Below, in pieces: positions 53,836-63,330 of a DNA stretch of 64,000 nt. Under the pieces are notes generated by a model. That model worked only from the letters and a program-made list of their open reading frames with translations. It ran no database searches and was not told the origin of the DNA. The stretch comes from JAJDTQ01 sp963422385 (GTDB taxonomy: Bacteria > Desulfobacterota > Binatia > UBA9968 > JAJDTQ01): the NCBI GenBank assembly GCA_963422385.1, contig OY729432.1:496001-560000 (forward strand), given 5' to 3'. Numbering within the stretch: the first letter of the stretch is position 1; the number at the start of each line of letters is the position of its first letter. The position numbers and the translations under genes are program-made.

Positions 53836-53995
53836 CGCCGGACGGCTTCGCGGACCCGATCGCGGAGCCGGTCGAAGTAGTCCGCATCGGCCGTGACCCC
53901 CTGTGGAGAGGCCGCACCTTCGAGAAGCAGGTCGCGCAAGCGCTGATGATCCTGATCCTTGCGGATCAATTCGCGGACATACTCGCTTATCGTCC
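53832..53995 (-). pseudogene. parD: ParD-type antitoxin, 5'-truncated
   Basis: The minus-strand frame ending at 53832 gives SEYVRELIRKDQDHQRLRDL and LLEGAASPQGVTADADYFDR, the C-terminal two thirds of a ParD antitoxin. The ribbon-helix-helix N-terminus and start codon are missing. Conservation ends at about 53993-53996, next to where the substrate-binding-protein fragment begins on the other strand. A deletion or insertion junction is the simplest explanation. Confidence 0.75.
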
Positions 53996-54000
53996 GCGGC

Positions 54001-54486
54001 GGCAGCCGGAAACTCCGTGACGCCGTCGCGCGGGGGCAGTTCGCTCTCGGTTTCAGCGGGCGCGGCGAGAACATCCGTGACCTGCCCAAGGGAACGCCGG
54101 TCAAGTTCATCGTGCCCAGGGAGGGGCAGGCGTGGACACCGTTTTCCCTGGCCACGATCAAGGGCGCGGCACGTCCGAACGCGGCCAAGGTGATCATGAC
54201 CTGGTTCTACGAACTCGAGAATCTTCAGGCGTGGAACACGCACGCCGGCCGTAACGTGCCGCATCCGAAGGTAAAGCCGCCGATTCCCGAGATGGGCCTG
54301 ACGGCCTATCCTCTGATGAAGAAGATCCCGTCCGAACAGCTCGGTGATCCGAACTTCTTTTCAAGGAGATGGAGGGGGTATTTGGCATCCGGTGACGAGT
54401 GGTCTGTCTCACTCATCACACTATTGATGAGCCAGCACACCTGGGTGTTACAGGCCACCAGGCTACAGCCGGCAAGCCATGCCTGA
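54001..54486 (+). pseudogene. ABC transporter substrate-binding protein, C-terminal fragment
   Basis: From about 54001 the plus strand encodes RKLRDAVARGQFALGFSGRG, GTPVKFIVPREGQAWTPFSL, RPNAAKVIMTWFYELE and later FFSRRWRGYLA, the C-terminal part of an iron- or spermidine-type extracellular binding protein. The N-terminal two thirds and the signal peptide are missing. The remnant ATP-binding and permease genes follow, so it was once part of a three-gene transporter operon. Confidence 0.7.
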
Positions 54487-55590
54487 CGTCGGAATTTCCG
54501 GGGTCGTCAAGCGTTTCGGCGCCATCACCGCATCGACCTGAACGTGCAGGACGGCGAAATGGTGACTCTGCTGGGACCGTCAGGCTGCGGCAAGACCACG
54601 ACGCTGCGCATGATCGCCGGGCTCGAAGAGCCCGATGCCGGCGCCATCCGCATCGGCGGCATGCCGGTCTACGACACGGCCCGGCGCATCGACGTGCCGT
54701 CAGAGCGGCGTAATCTGGGCATGGTGTTCCAGTCCTACGCCATCTGGCCGCACATGACCGTGTACGAGAACGTCGCCTATCCATTGCGGATGCGGCGTGT
54801 CGGGCGCGGGGAGTCCGAGCGTCGCGTGGCCGTGGTGCTGCAGCAGGTGGACCTCGACGGGCTCGGCGATACGCCCGCGACGAACCTGAGCGGCGGCCAG
54901 CAGCAACGCGTCGCCCTCGCACGGGCGCCGGTCTTCGAGCCGCGCGTGCTGCTGCTCGACGAGCCCTTGTCCAATCTCGACGCCAAGCTGCGCGAGCACA
55001 TGCGTTTCGAGTTGCGCATCATGCAGCAACGGCTCGGGGTCACCGCCCTCTACGTGACCCATGACCAGGAAGAGGCGCTGACGCTGTCCGACCACATCGT
55101 GGTGATGAACCGGGGCCGGATCGAGCAGGTGGGAACGCCGGACGAGATCTACGAGCAGCCGGCGACGCGCTTCGTCGCGGAGTTCATCGGCAAGGCCAAC
55201 TTTATCGACACGGCCGGCGCGGCGCAGGTGAGCGCGGCCGGCGCCACGGTGCCGCTGGCCACCTACGACGGCACCGTCACCATCACCCTCGATGCCGGTG
55301 CGGTGCGCACCGACCGGCGGGACGAGCCGGGCACGGGCGCGCGCCTGTTCATACGGCCGGAGAAGATTCGCATCAGCCCCGCGGCGGCATCCCCAGCGGG
55401 TGACGACGGCGTCGAGATGATTCCCGGACGTATTATCGGGCGGGCGTACCTCGGCGATCACAACGAATATCTGGTCGGGATCCGCGACGGCGTCGATGTC
55501 CGGGTTCCAACCCCGGTCGAGGAGAATTGGCAGCCGAGCGCCGACGTGGCGCTGCGCGTTGCCAGAAAGGACATCTCCCTCTATCAATGA
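54479..55590 (+). pseudogene. Fe(3+)/spermidine-type ABC transporter ATP-binding protein, frameshifted near its start
   Basis: ATG 54479 opens a frame reading MPDVGISGVVKRFGAIT that stops at 54541. The rest of the protein (IDLNVQDGEMVTLLGPSGCG onward) is in another frame and is complete to 55590. It contains Walker A GPSGCGKTT, LSGGQQQRVALARA, Walker B VLLLDEPLSNLD, H-loop and a C-terminal TOBE domain. A one-base deletion near 54530 explains the break. Without correction translation might restart at ATG 54559 after the normal start region, losing part of the A-loop strand. The permease frame overlaps by ATGA. Confidence 0.8.
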
Positions 55591-57077
55591 GCCCGGCCGG
55601 CGCCACTGCCACCGAGCCTCCGGTTGACAGCGCTTCCCCACGGCTCGGCGATTATTTTGGAGTGCACCGCTCCATCTACTACTACGCCCTGGCCGCGGTG
55701 GTCGTGGTCCTGGTGCTCTATCCGGTGGGGGTGCTGTTCACGGCAAGCCTGTTCTCGGGACAGCCGGGCCGCTTGGGACAGTTCACGCTGGAAGGCTACC
55801 GCTCCTGGCTTGCCGCGTACGATCTCGTTCCCATCTTCATCAACAGCGTGATCTACGCGTCGGCAAGGCTTGCCCTGAGCCTCGTTCTGGCGCTTTCGTT
55901 CGCATGGGCCGTGGCGCGCACGAATGTGCCGTTCCGGCGGACGATGCTGCTGCTGATTCCCCTGCCGTTCTTCACTCCGGACCTGTTGACCGGCATATCG
56001 TGGCTGATGCTCGGCAATCCGCAGAACGGTCTCATCAACCAGTTCGCCAAGTCGTGGTTCGGCATCCAGGGGCCGGTAATCGATCTCTACGGCTGGACCG
56101 GCCTGATCTTCCACTCCACCCTCAGCACCACGGCGCTTATATTCCTCATGCTCGTGGGGTTCTTCTACTCGATGGACTCCTCTTTCGAGGAAGCCTCGGT
56201 CACCCTGGGCGCGAGCAAGTACCGGACCATTTTCACCATCACGCTGCCGATGATGTCGCCGGCCATCCTCGCCACCTCCGTGCTCATCTTCGCCAGCAGC
56301 CTCGACAGCTTCGAGAACCCGCTGCTCTTCGGCAATCCGGGGGGCGTGTACGTCTTCGCCAACGAGATCTACCGCATGCTGCACTACCGCCATCCGCCCC
56401 AATACAACGGGGCAACGGCGCTTTCGGTGATCCTGATCATGTTCACCCTCGTGTGGCTGCAATGGAAGAAGCTGGGGAGCGCCGGTTCACGGTCATCAGC
56501 GGCAAGGGTTACCGGCCGACGCGGATCACGCTACCGGGTCTGGTGCGGTGGTCGATCTTCGGCGTCTTCGTGATGTATTTCCTGCTCGCGATCGTGATTC
56601 CGCTGGCGCAGCGTCTTCAGCGACCGGCGGGCCATGAACGGGCTCAAGAACACGGTCCTTTTCTCCACCGTCGCGGCCGCGGCCACGGTCGTCATCGGCG
56701 GCCTCATCGTCAAGGGACTGCCCCTCGGCACCGCCACCATGCAGGCCGCGGTGCATCAGGTGAGCGGCGAGCTCGAAGAGTCCTCCCGGGTCCATGGCGG
56801 CAGATGGCTGACCACGGCGCGGCTCATCCTGATCCCGCTGATACGGCGCGGCGTCCTGGCGTCCTTCGTCATCGTGTTCGCGCTCGCGGCCCGGGACCTG
56901 ACCATTCCACTGCTGCTTTACCGGGGCGGCACCGAAACCATGACCGTGGCCCTGCTTTACTATTACGAAGAAGGCATGATGAGCACCCTGTCCGTGGTCG
57001 CCGTGATACAGCTCGCGCTGGTGTTCGCGCTGCTCGCAATCGCGAGGCTGACCCGCGGCAAAGACGAGGAAGACTAA
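55587..57077 (+). pseudogene. Double-domain ABC transporter permease, frameshifted and internally deleted
   Basis: ATG 55587 overlaps the ATPase stop. The first half is intact: membrane helices and a coupling loop reading FEEASVTLGASKYRTIFTIT. Near 56475 a frame change is needed to reach FTVISGKGYRPTRITLPGL. Near 56612 a further change, with loss of about 25 residues, leads to FSDRRAMNGLKNTVLFSTV. A second in-frame loss of about 55 residues lies at VIGGLIV/KGLPLGT. The end (VIQLALVFALLAIARLT) is normal. At least three lesions make this a dead gene. Confidence 0.75.
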
Positions 57078-58245
57078 TGGCCGAAGAGAGCATTTCGCAA
57101 CAGTCCGCATCGGCTCGCCCGAACGGCGAGGAGGCCGCACTACGGTCCGACGATACCATCGAACGTATCGAGACCTATTGCCTTGAGCTTCCCTACCGCA
57201 ACGCCGTGCAGTTCCGCTCGGTGCGGGAGGACAGCGGCGCCTACATCATCCTGCGGCTCGTGACCCGAAGCGGCGCCGAAGGCATCGCCGAATCCGTCGC
57301 CCGTCCCTCGCATTCGGGAGAGGATCCGAAACTATTGGCGTACGCCATCCGGACCTTCTTCGCCTCCTTGCTCGAAGGGGCGGATCCCTTCGCCCACAAC
57401 GACATCCACGCCCGGGTCGCCAAGGTCAAGGGCGCGCGGACCGCGCATGCGCTCATCGACGTGGCGCTCTGGGACCTGCGCGGCAAGCTGCTCGGGCAGC
57501 CCGTGTGGCGTCTCCTGGGCGGCGGCAAGCCGGCGCGGGTGCCGGTGGGCTGGATCGCCCACGGCAACACCGCGGAAGCGATGACGAAACAGGCGGTGGA
57601 GGCCATCGAGGTACGCGGCTTCTCCGCGTTGAAGATCAAGACCTGGAAGCGTTCCCGCGAGGACGTGTCCATGATCGGCGACATCCGTGCCGCGGTCGGT
57701 GAGGACGTCGTCATGTGGGCCGATTCCAACGGGGCCTATACCGAGACCGAAGCGCGCACGATCCTGCCCGACCTCGCCCAGCACGGTATCGCCTTTCTCG
57801 AAGAGCCCTGCACCTTCCGCGATCCGCTGCGCATGGCAGCCCTGGCCGCCGACCTGCCCATCGCGCTCCTCGGCGACCAGACCTGCGGTACGGTGGAGGC
57901 GGTGTACCACCTCATCAAGATCAACGCGGTCGGAGCCGTCAGTGTGAAGCTCCGGCGCACCGGCATTACGGACTCCCTCAAGATCATCGCGCTTGCGGAC
58001 GCGGCAGGGTTGCCGGTCGTCATCGGCACCGACTCGGAGTCCCGAATCGGGTCGCTCGCATACACCTACGGGCCGCCGTTTCCAGCCTGTCACCCTGGCC
58101 GACGGAGACCCATTTCTTCCAGAAGTTGGGTGACGATACGTTTGTAGGCGATTTCGATTTCAGCGACGGCGGCATCCTGCCCACGGACGCCCCGGGGTTC
58201 GGCGCCGCCATCGACTGGAAGAAGATCCAGAAGTACAGTTCCTAG
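57077..58245 (+). pseudogene. Enolase-superfamily (mandelate racemase/muconate lactonising) enzyme, frameshifted near its 3' end
   Basis: ATG 57077 overlaps the upstream stop (TAATG). Motifs of the MR/MLE barrel include SALKIKTWKRS (K-x-K), MWADSNGAYTE, AFLEEPC, LLGDQTCG and VIGTDSESRIG. At about 58066 the frame passes into nonsense and stops at 58145. A one-base deletion there would restore RAAVSSLSPWPTETHFFQKL and a family-typical end at 58245. The catalytic core is complete before the break. The sequence is most like dicarboxylate- or muconate-type cycloisomerases. Confidence 0.8.
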
Positions 58246-58298
58246 CGGCCTTTATCCGCCGGCAACGCCGTGCACCGTTCTCTACCTGCGCCCCGTAG

Positions 58299-58338
58299 CC
58301 CGTAGGTCGGATTACGTTTCGCTAACCCGACCTACGGG
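58299..58338. repeat. 12-bp inverted repeat, dispersed palindrome and probable bidirectional terminator
   Basis: CCCGTAGGTCGG (58299-58310) and CCGACCTACGGG (58327-58338) are perfect inverted repeats with a 16-base loop. They lie between two convergent, frameshifted genes. This palindrome resembles widespread repeats containing GTAGGTCGG/CCGACCTAC. Confidence 0.65.
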
Positions 58339-58373
58339 GCGAACAGATTCGGAGACGCCCCCGGGCGCTGGTC

Positions 58374-59140
58374 CTACACCTCCGCCACCAAATCCTTACA
58401 GGTGAGTTCGGCTCTCGGATAGGTCAACGGACTGTGGCTCATGCCAAGGCCGACGCACGCTTCGGCGAAGCGGATCAAGACCGCCTTGGTATTGAGCACC
58501 GGCACGCCTGCGCCTTCCTGCAGATCGGCGGTATCGACCACGTAGGGGATCAGCGCGCCACCCAGCGGCACCACGCATTCGGCGCCGGTATCGGTCACCA
58601 GGTCCCGGATCAGCCCGATGGCAGTTTCGGTGATCTCGGCACGGCGTTCCTTGATGTCCGGACCGTAGATATCCAGCGCCCGGATGTCCGTGACCATGTG
58701 GTCCATCCGATGGTTCGCAGCAGCCGCCAGGTGTAGGGCACGTGCGAGGGCAGCGGCACCGTGATGCCGATGCGATCGGCAAGCACGGCGGCCGCATGGA
58801 CGGTGGTGCGCAACGGGCCGATTACCGGAATCTTGACGACCAGCCTGCCGCCGTCGACCCCGGGATCGAAGGTGTTCGACTGGATCACCGCGTCAAAGCC
58901 ATTCTCCGCGGCCCAACAGATCTTCCGGATCAGCGAGGGCGTTTCCATCATGTGATCGAGCCCATTGGGCATATTCTGGTTCCCGGTTACGTCTTCGACT
59001 GCCGAACCCGCGAAGTTGTCCGGAAAGTGCACCTCGACCCTTGTTCCTCCCGAGGCATAGCTGTTGAGCAGCTTTTCCACCGAGGCAACATCGTATTTCG
59101 CCGAATCCTTCGGCGCCTTGTTCAGAAACATGATGCGCAT
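58374..59140 (-). pseudogene. Aspartate/hydantoin-racemase-family protein, frameshifted
   Basis: ATG 59140 starts a frame reading MRIMFLNKAPKDSAKYDVAS with AVIQSNTFDPGVDGGR, including one expected family region. Near 58706 the frame goes to nonsense; a one-base deletion would join HVPYTWRLLRTIG to MDHMVTDIRALDIYGPDIKE. The second part keeps AECVVPLGGALIPYVVD and ends at 58374. The two parts make about 255 residues, the normal racemase length. In this family two cysteines usually serve as acid/base; only CVVPLGG is clear here. Confidence 0.75.
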
Positions 59141-59587
59141 CGATCTTTCTCCCTCTTGTGTCGAGACGGTCGGGGTCGGACTACGGCCGCCCTCGTTTCC
59201 ATCGAGACCACCAACGAGTTCCCGTTTCCTTATACACGGTGATGGGCGCTGCTACGAGCATGCCCGGGAACTGCACCATCAAGGCCAACATGTCGGCGTG
59301 GATGTCGCGCGTCGAGAGGGGAGGATACCCCGACACCCCGAATCGTCATTCCCGTGAAACAGGCTGTCTCAAAACCCCATCCGAGAGAGGCAACGACGCC
59401 CGTAAGCTCGTCATTCCCGCGAAAGCGGGAATGACGAGCTTACGGGCGTCGTGACGGACGGATGGCCGGCGGGAGTGCCAGCTCCAGGCCACCAGCCCCT
59501 CTCGCTGCTTTGAGCCCGATCTGATAACGTCCCCCAGAAGCCGTTGGCTCGACTCAAAGTGAATCCGGATCGACGGGTGAAGCTGGA
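59141..59587. other. Intergenic region with repeat sequences
   Basis: The 447-bp gap between the racemase remnant and menF holds one large palindrome (59393-59452) and a partial copy of its core (CGTCATTCCCGTGAAA at about 59344). No gene is recognised in the rest. Promoters for menF presumably lie after the palindrome. Confidence 0.5.
59393..59452. repeat. Perfect 28-bp palindrome with GAAA loop
   Basis: Positions 59393-59420 and 59425-59452 are exact inverted repeats with loop GAAA, 60 bp in total. The core (CATTCCCGC GAAA GCGGGAATG) is the type of dispersed repeat common in environmental genomes. It lies about 135 bp before menF and would form a very stable hairpin in RNA from either strand. 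Confidence 0.8.
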
Positions 59588-60943
59588 ATGGACGGTAGAA
59601 CGAATAGCCGAGCGGCCGAAATGCGGGATGCGATCCGTCGGGAATGCTCTCGGAGCAGCCCGTCCGGCATCGTCCGCGTGGAAACAGTCATCCCCCGCAC
59701 GGATGCCTTGGCGTGGCTGCGGGCGCAAGCGCCGTCTGCCGTCAAGATCTACTGGGCCGACCGGGACGGGCAGCATGAAGTGGCCGGGGTCGGCACCGCC
59801 GACATCGTCGCGCGTGGGAAATCGGACAGCGTCGACTCGCCGTTCGAGCAGTTGCACTGCCGCGTGGAAGCCGGGGAGACGGCGGCGAGATACTTCGGCG
59901 GGATGCGCTTCGACGGCATGAGCGTTTCGGATGAGGCTTGGCGAGACTTCGACGGCTACCGGTTCGTGCTGCCGCGGTTCGAACTGAGTCAGAGGGGCTC
60001 GGACAGCGTGTTGGCGTGCCAGTGGCTGCGTTCGGCGGTCACGGCCGACACTTTGATGAAGGAGGTCGGCGCCCTCGTCTTCCTGACCCCCGAAGTCATT
60101 TGCAGCCACCCCGTGGCCACCGGCCGCGAGGACCTGCCCGACGGAGCAGGATGGGAAACCTCCGTGGCCAAGGCCCTTCAGCGCGTTTCCGAGGGAGCCT
60201 TGGACAAGGTCGTCCTCGCAAGGAAATCCACGTTTGGGTTTGCCGCAGAGCTCGATCCCGTGGCCTGTCTCCAGGCGCTGTTTCCGGGGGCGGAACGCTG
60301 CTACCGCTTCTGCTTCGTCCCGGCAGCCGGTCGGGCTTTTCTCGGAGCGTCGCCCGAGCGATTGTATTACCGGGAGGGACGGCGGATCCTTTGCGATGCC
60401 ATCGCCGGCACGCGCACGCGCGGCGACGGAGCGTCCCTGGACCGGCAACTGGAACGGGACCTCATGGGCAGTGAGAAGGAGCGGCGGGAGCAAGACTACG
60501 TGGTCCGGGGCGTCCGCGAAAGCCTCGCGCCACTGTGCGACTCGTTGAGCGCCGGAGCCGATCCGTCGGTGGTGAAGCTGCGGCAGTGCCAGCATCTGAT
60601 GAGCACTTTCGAGGGCGTGCTCCGTGACGGCGTCGGCGACGCCGAGCTGTTGAAGGCGTTGCACCCGACCCCGGCCGTCGGCGGCTACCCCACCGATCGC
60701 GCGGTGCGAGAGATCGGGGAGAGGGAACCCTTCGACCGGGGCTGGTACGCGGGTCCGGTGGGTTGGGTAGGACGCGACCGCACCGAGCTTGCCGTGGCTA
60801 TCCGCTCCGGGCTCGTGGAGGGCTCCACTCTTTCGCTGTTCGCCGGAGCAGGAATCCTCGCCGGTTCGGTACCCGGAGACGAGTGGGAAGAGCTGGACTA
60901 CAAGATCAGCCACTTCACCCAGGCCCTGAACCTTCCGCGATGA
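59588..60943 (+). CDS. menF: Isochorismate synthase
   Basis: A 451-residue chorismate-binding enzyme that isomerises chorismate to isochorismate for menaquinone. The C-terminal chorismate-binding domain shows KVVLARKSTFGF, PERLYYREGRRI, IAGTRTRGDGAS and LHPTPAVGGYPTDRA, all family signatures, with YAGPVGWVG after them. A start at ATG 59621 is also possible. It overlaps menD by four bases, as in many menaquinone operons. Its presence near menD makes a menaquinone role more likely than a siderophore role. Confidence 0.94.
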   Translation: MDGRTNSRAAEMRDAIRRECSRSSPSGIVRVETVIPRTDALAWLRAQAPSAVKIYWADRDGQHEVAGVGTADIVARGKSDSVDSPFEQLHCRVEAGETAARYFGGMRFDGMSVSDEAWRDFDGYRFVLPRFELSQRGSDSVLACQWLRSAVTADTLMKEVGALVFLTPEVICSHPVATGREDLPDGAGWETSVAKALQRVSEGALDKVVLARKSTFGFAAELDPVACLQALFPGAERCYRFCFVPAAGRAFLGASPERLYYREGRRILCDAIAGTRTRGDGASLDRQLERDLMGSEKERREQDYVVRGVRESLAPLCDSLSAGADPSVVKLRQCQHLMSTFEGVLRDGVGDAELLKALHPTPAVGGYPTDRAVREIGEREPFDRGWYAGPVGWVGRDRTELAVAIRSGLVEGSTLSLFAGAGILAGSVPGDEWEELDYKISHFTQALNLPR

Positions 60944-62742
60944 CGAATCCGCAAGCCCCCAACGTCAACCATCTTTGGGCGACGCTGCTGATTGAAGAGC
61001 TCGTTCGCAACGGCGTCGACACGTTTTGCGTCGCTCCGGGCTCACGCAGCACGCCATTGGTAGTGGCCTTGGCGCGTAACGGCCGAGCCCGGGACATCAT
61101 CCACTACGATGAGCGCGGGACGGCCTTCCACGCCCTCGGATACGGGCGCGCGGCCGGGGCCCCGGCCGCGGTCGTCACCACCTCGGGCAGCGCCTTGGCC
61201 AACGTGTGGCCGGCAGTGGTGGAGGCATCGTTGGATCGGGTGCCGTTGCTGGTGCTGAGCGGCGACCGTCCACCGGAGATCCAGGACGCCGGCGCCAATC
61301 AGACCATGGATCAGGTGAAGTTCTTCGGCGAGTACGCGGAGTGGTCGGCGAGTCTCCCGTGTCCTTCCACCCGCATCGATCCGGCGGTGGTGCTGACCAC
61401 CGTGGACCAGGCGGTGAGCCGCTGCCTCGGCCCGTCCGCCGGGGCCGTCCACGTCAACTGCATGTTCCGTGAGCCCTTGGCGCCTACGGAGCAGGGGGAG
61501 GAATTCGACGCGTATCTGGAACCGGTGTGCGCGTGGCGCGATTCAGGGCAAGCCTACACGCGTTACGAGAGAGCGACGGCCCGCCCCGGACCGGATTTGC
61601 TGACGGAGGTAGCGGCACTGGCCCGGCGCCGACCTCACGGCGTCCTGGTGGCCGGCCGGTTGGCGGATTCGTCGGCGCGCGCGGCGGTGGGCGATCTCGC
61701 CGAGGCACTGGGTTGGCCGCTCCTTGCCGATGTGATGTCAGGGCTCCGGCTGGACAGCAGGCCCGGGGCCGCGGTGGCCTACCATGACATCCTGATCGGC
61801 TCCGAAGAGTTCATGCAACGGCACCCCATCGAGGCCGTGATTCACGTCGGCGGCCGGTTGACCTCGAGACGACTGCCGGATCTTCTGGAGGTCGTGCGGC
61901 CGGCAGATTACGTGGTCGTGGACGATCACCCCGACCGCCAGGATCCCATCCATCGGGCCACGCGGCGGTTCCGGCTCCCGGTCGTGGAATTCTGCAAGGC
62001 TTTCAGGGAGATGGTCGGGAATGCCGGAGAGGCCCGCAATGCGGTGGACGCGGAGGCAGCCGGGCGAGCGGGTGACCCCGACTGGCTCGCGAGCTGGCAG
62101 CGGGCAGCGGAGCACGTCGGGCGGCGTTTCTTCACAAGTCTCTCCGAGGACCAGACCCTGAGCGAGCCCAAGGTGGCTTGGCTGGTCTCGCGCCACATCG
62201 GAGCGGGAGAAGGATTGTATCTGGCGTCGAGCATGCCGGTCCGTGACATGGACACCTTCGGTTGTCCGAGGCCGGAACCGGTGGTGGTGGAGGCGAACCG
62301 AGGCGCCAGCGGGGTGGACGGCACCATCGCCACGGCTACCGGATTCGCACGGGGCCTGGACAAGTGCGTCACCCTCATGATCGGCGACGTGGCGTTCCTG
62401 CACGACCTCAACTCTCTGAGGCTGTTGCGGACGCTCGATACCCCGTTCGTCATCGTCCTGTTGAACAACGACGGCGGAGGGATCTTCTCGTTCCTGCCCA
62501 TCGCCGGCTTCTCCGATGTCTTCGAGCGCTACTTCGGCGCCCCCCACGGCATGACGTTCGAGCATGCCGCGGCGTTGTTCGATGTCGATTACGCCCGGCT
62601 GTCCTCGGCTGACGCGTTCGTGGACGCCTATGACCAGGCCCGGCGCCGGCCCGGTGCTACCGTCATCGAGGTACGAACGGGCCGCCAGGACAACTACAAT
62701 CTTCACCTGGGTCTGCGAAAGGCTGCGATGGAAGGGCTCTAG
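60940..62742 (+). CDS. menD: SEPHCHC synthase (2-succinyl-5-enolpyruvyl-6-hydroxy-3-cyclohexene-1-carboxylate synthase)
   Basis: A 600-residue thiamine-diphosphate enzyme. The N-terminal signature is CVAPGSRSTPLVVALARN and the catalytic Glu lies in DERGTAFHALGYGRA. The middle domain follows, and the ThDP/Mg binding region reads MIGDVAFLHDLNSL with NNDGGGIFSFLP. ATG 60940 overlaps the menF stop. The remaining men genes are not in the window. Length is normal and no defect is seen. Confidence 0.96.
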   Translation: MTNPQAPNVNHLWATLLIEELVRNGVDTFCVAPGSRSTPLVVALARNGRARDIIHYDERGTAFHALGYGRAAGAPAAVVTTSGSALANVWPAVVEASLDRVPLLVLSGDRPPEIQDAGANQTMDQVKFFGEYAEWSASLPCPSTRIDPAVVLTTVDQAVSRCLGPSAGAVHVNCMFREPLAPTEQGEEFDAYLEPVCAWRDSGQAYTRYERATARPGPDLLTEVAALARRRPHGVLVAGRLADSSARAAVGDLAEALGWPLLADVMSGLRLDSRPGAAVAYHDILIGSEEFMQRHPIEAVIHVGGRLTSRRLPDLLEVVRPADYVVVDDHPDRQDPIHRATRRFRLPVVEFCKAFREMVGNAGEARNAVDAEAAGRAGDPDWLASWQRAAEHVGRRFFTSLSEDQTLSEPKVAWLVSRHIGAGEGLYLASSMPVRDMDTFGCPRPEPVVVEANRGASGVDGTIATATGFARGLDKCVTLMIGDVAFLHDLNSLRLLRTLDTPFVIVLLNNDGGGIFSFLPIAGFSDVFERYFGAPHGMTFEHAAALFDVDYARLSSADAFVDAYDQARRRPGATVIEVRTGRQDNYNLHLGLRKAAMEGL

Positions 62743-62817
62743 TGTCGCAGGAAACTGAGGCGATGATAAAGGAGGGTGCAATAGACAAGGGGGTATAAGT
62801 ATCACTGGAGGGAGTTC

Positions 62818-63141
62818 ATGTCGGCAACGTTTCGTTGGTACCAACCGGAGCAGATGATGCTGATGCCGCGGGATATGTGGGAATGGTCGCCGGGGCAGGA
62901 TCGGAACCCCAAGGGGGAGAAGCCGTACAAGCGGGGTTATGGGGAGCCGGAAGAGAAGGCTCGGAGCAACTTCACGGACCCCGAGAGTCAGATCATGAAG
63001 ACAGGCACGGAGGGGTTCCAGCAGGGTTACAACGCGCAGGTGGACGGGGAGCCGCAGTTGGGGGTGGCGACGAAGCTGACCGCCAACGGCAGCGACCAAC
63101 GGGAGTTGCCAGCGCTTCTGGACGAGGTGGAAGCGACGTGA
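62818..63141 (+). pseudogene. Internally deleted IS1182-family transposase remnant
   Basis: The first 23 residues (SATFRWYQPEQMMLMPRDM) match the N-terminus of IS1182-type transposases. The sequence then jumps to KPYKRGYGEPEEKARSNFTD, an internal block that precedes the conserved TDPESxIMKT stretch, and ends at LPALLDEVEAT where full-length homologues continue into the catalytic domain. Large internal and C-terminal deletions are therefore likely. I found no terminal inverted repeats. Confidence 0.65.
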
Positions 63142-63330
63142 GCGTAATCACCATCCCGAGTTTTCACTCCCCGCACCTCAGACTCTTTCGCTGTCACCCT
63201 CCCACCCTCCACGCTGCCAATCCCTTCGCCAATGCTGCCTTCCGTTCCCAATTGCTGCCTCAAATACTCCTGCGGCCCGGACCCCTAGGTGCCTGACACT
63301 ATCGGGGCCGTACCGGTCGTACCAGCCGAT

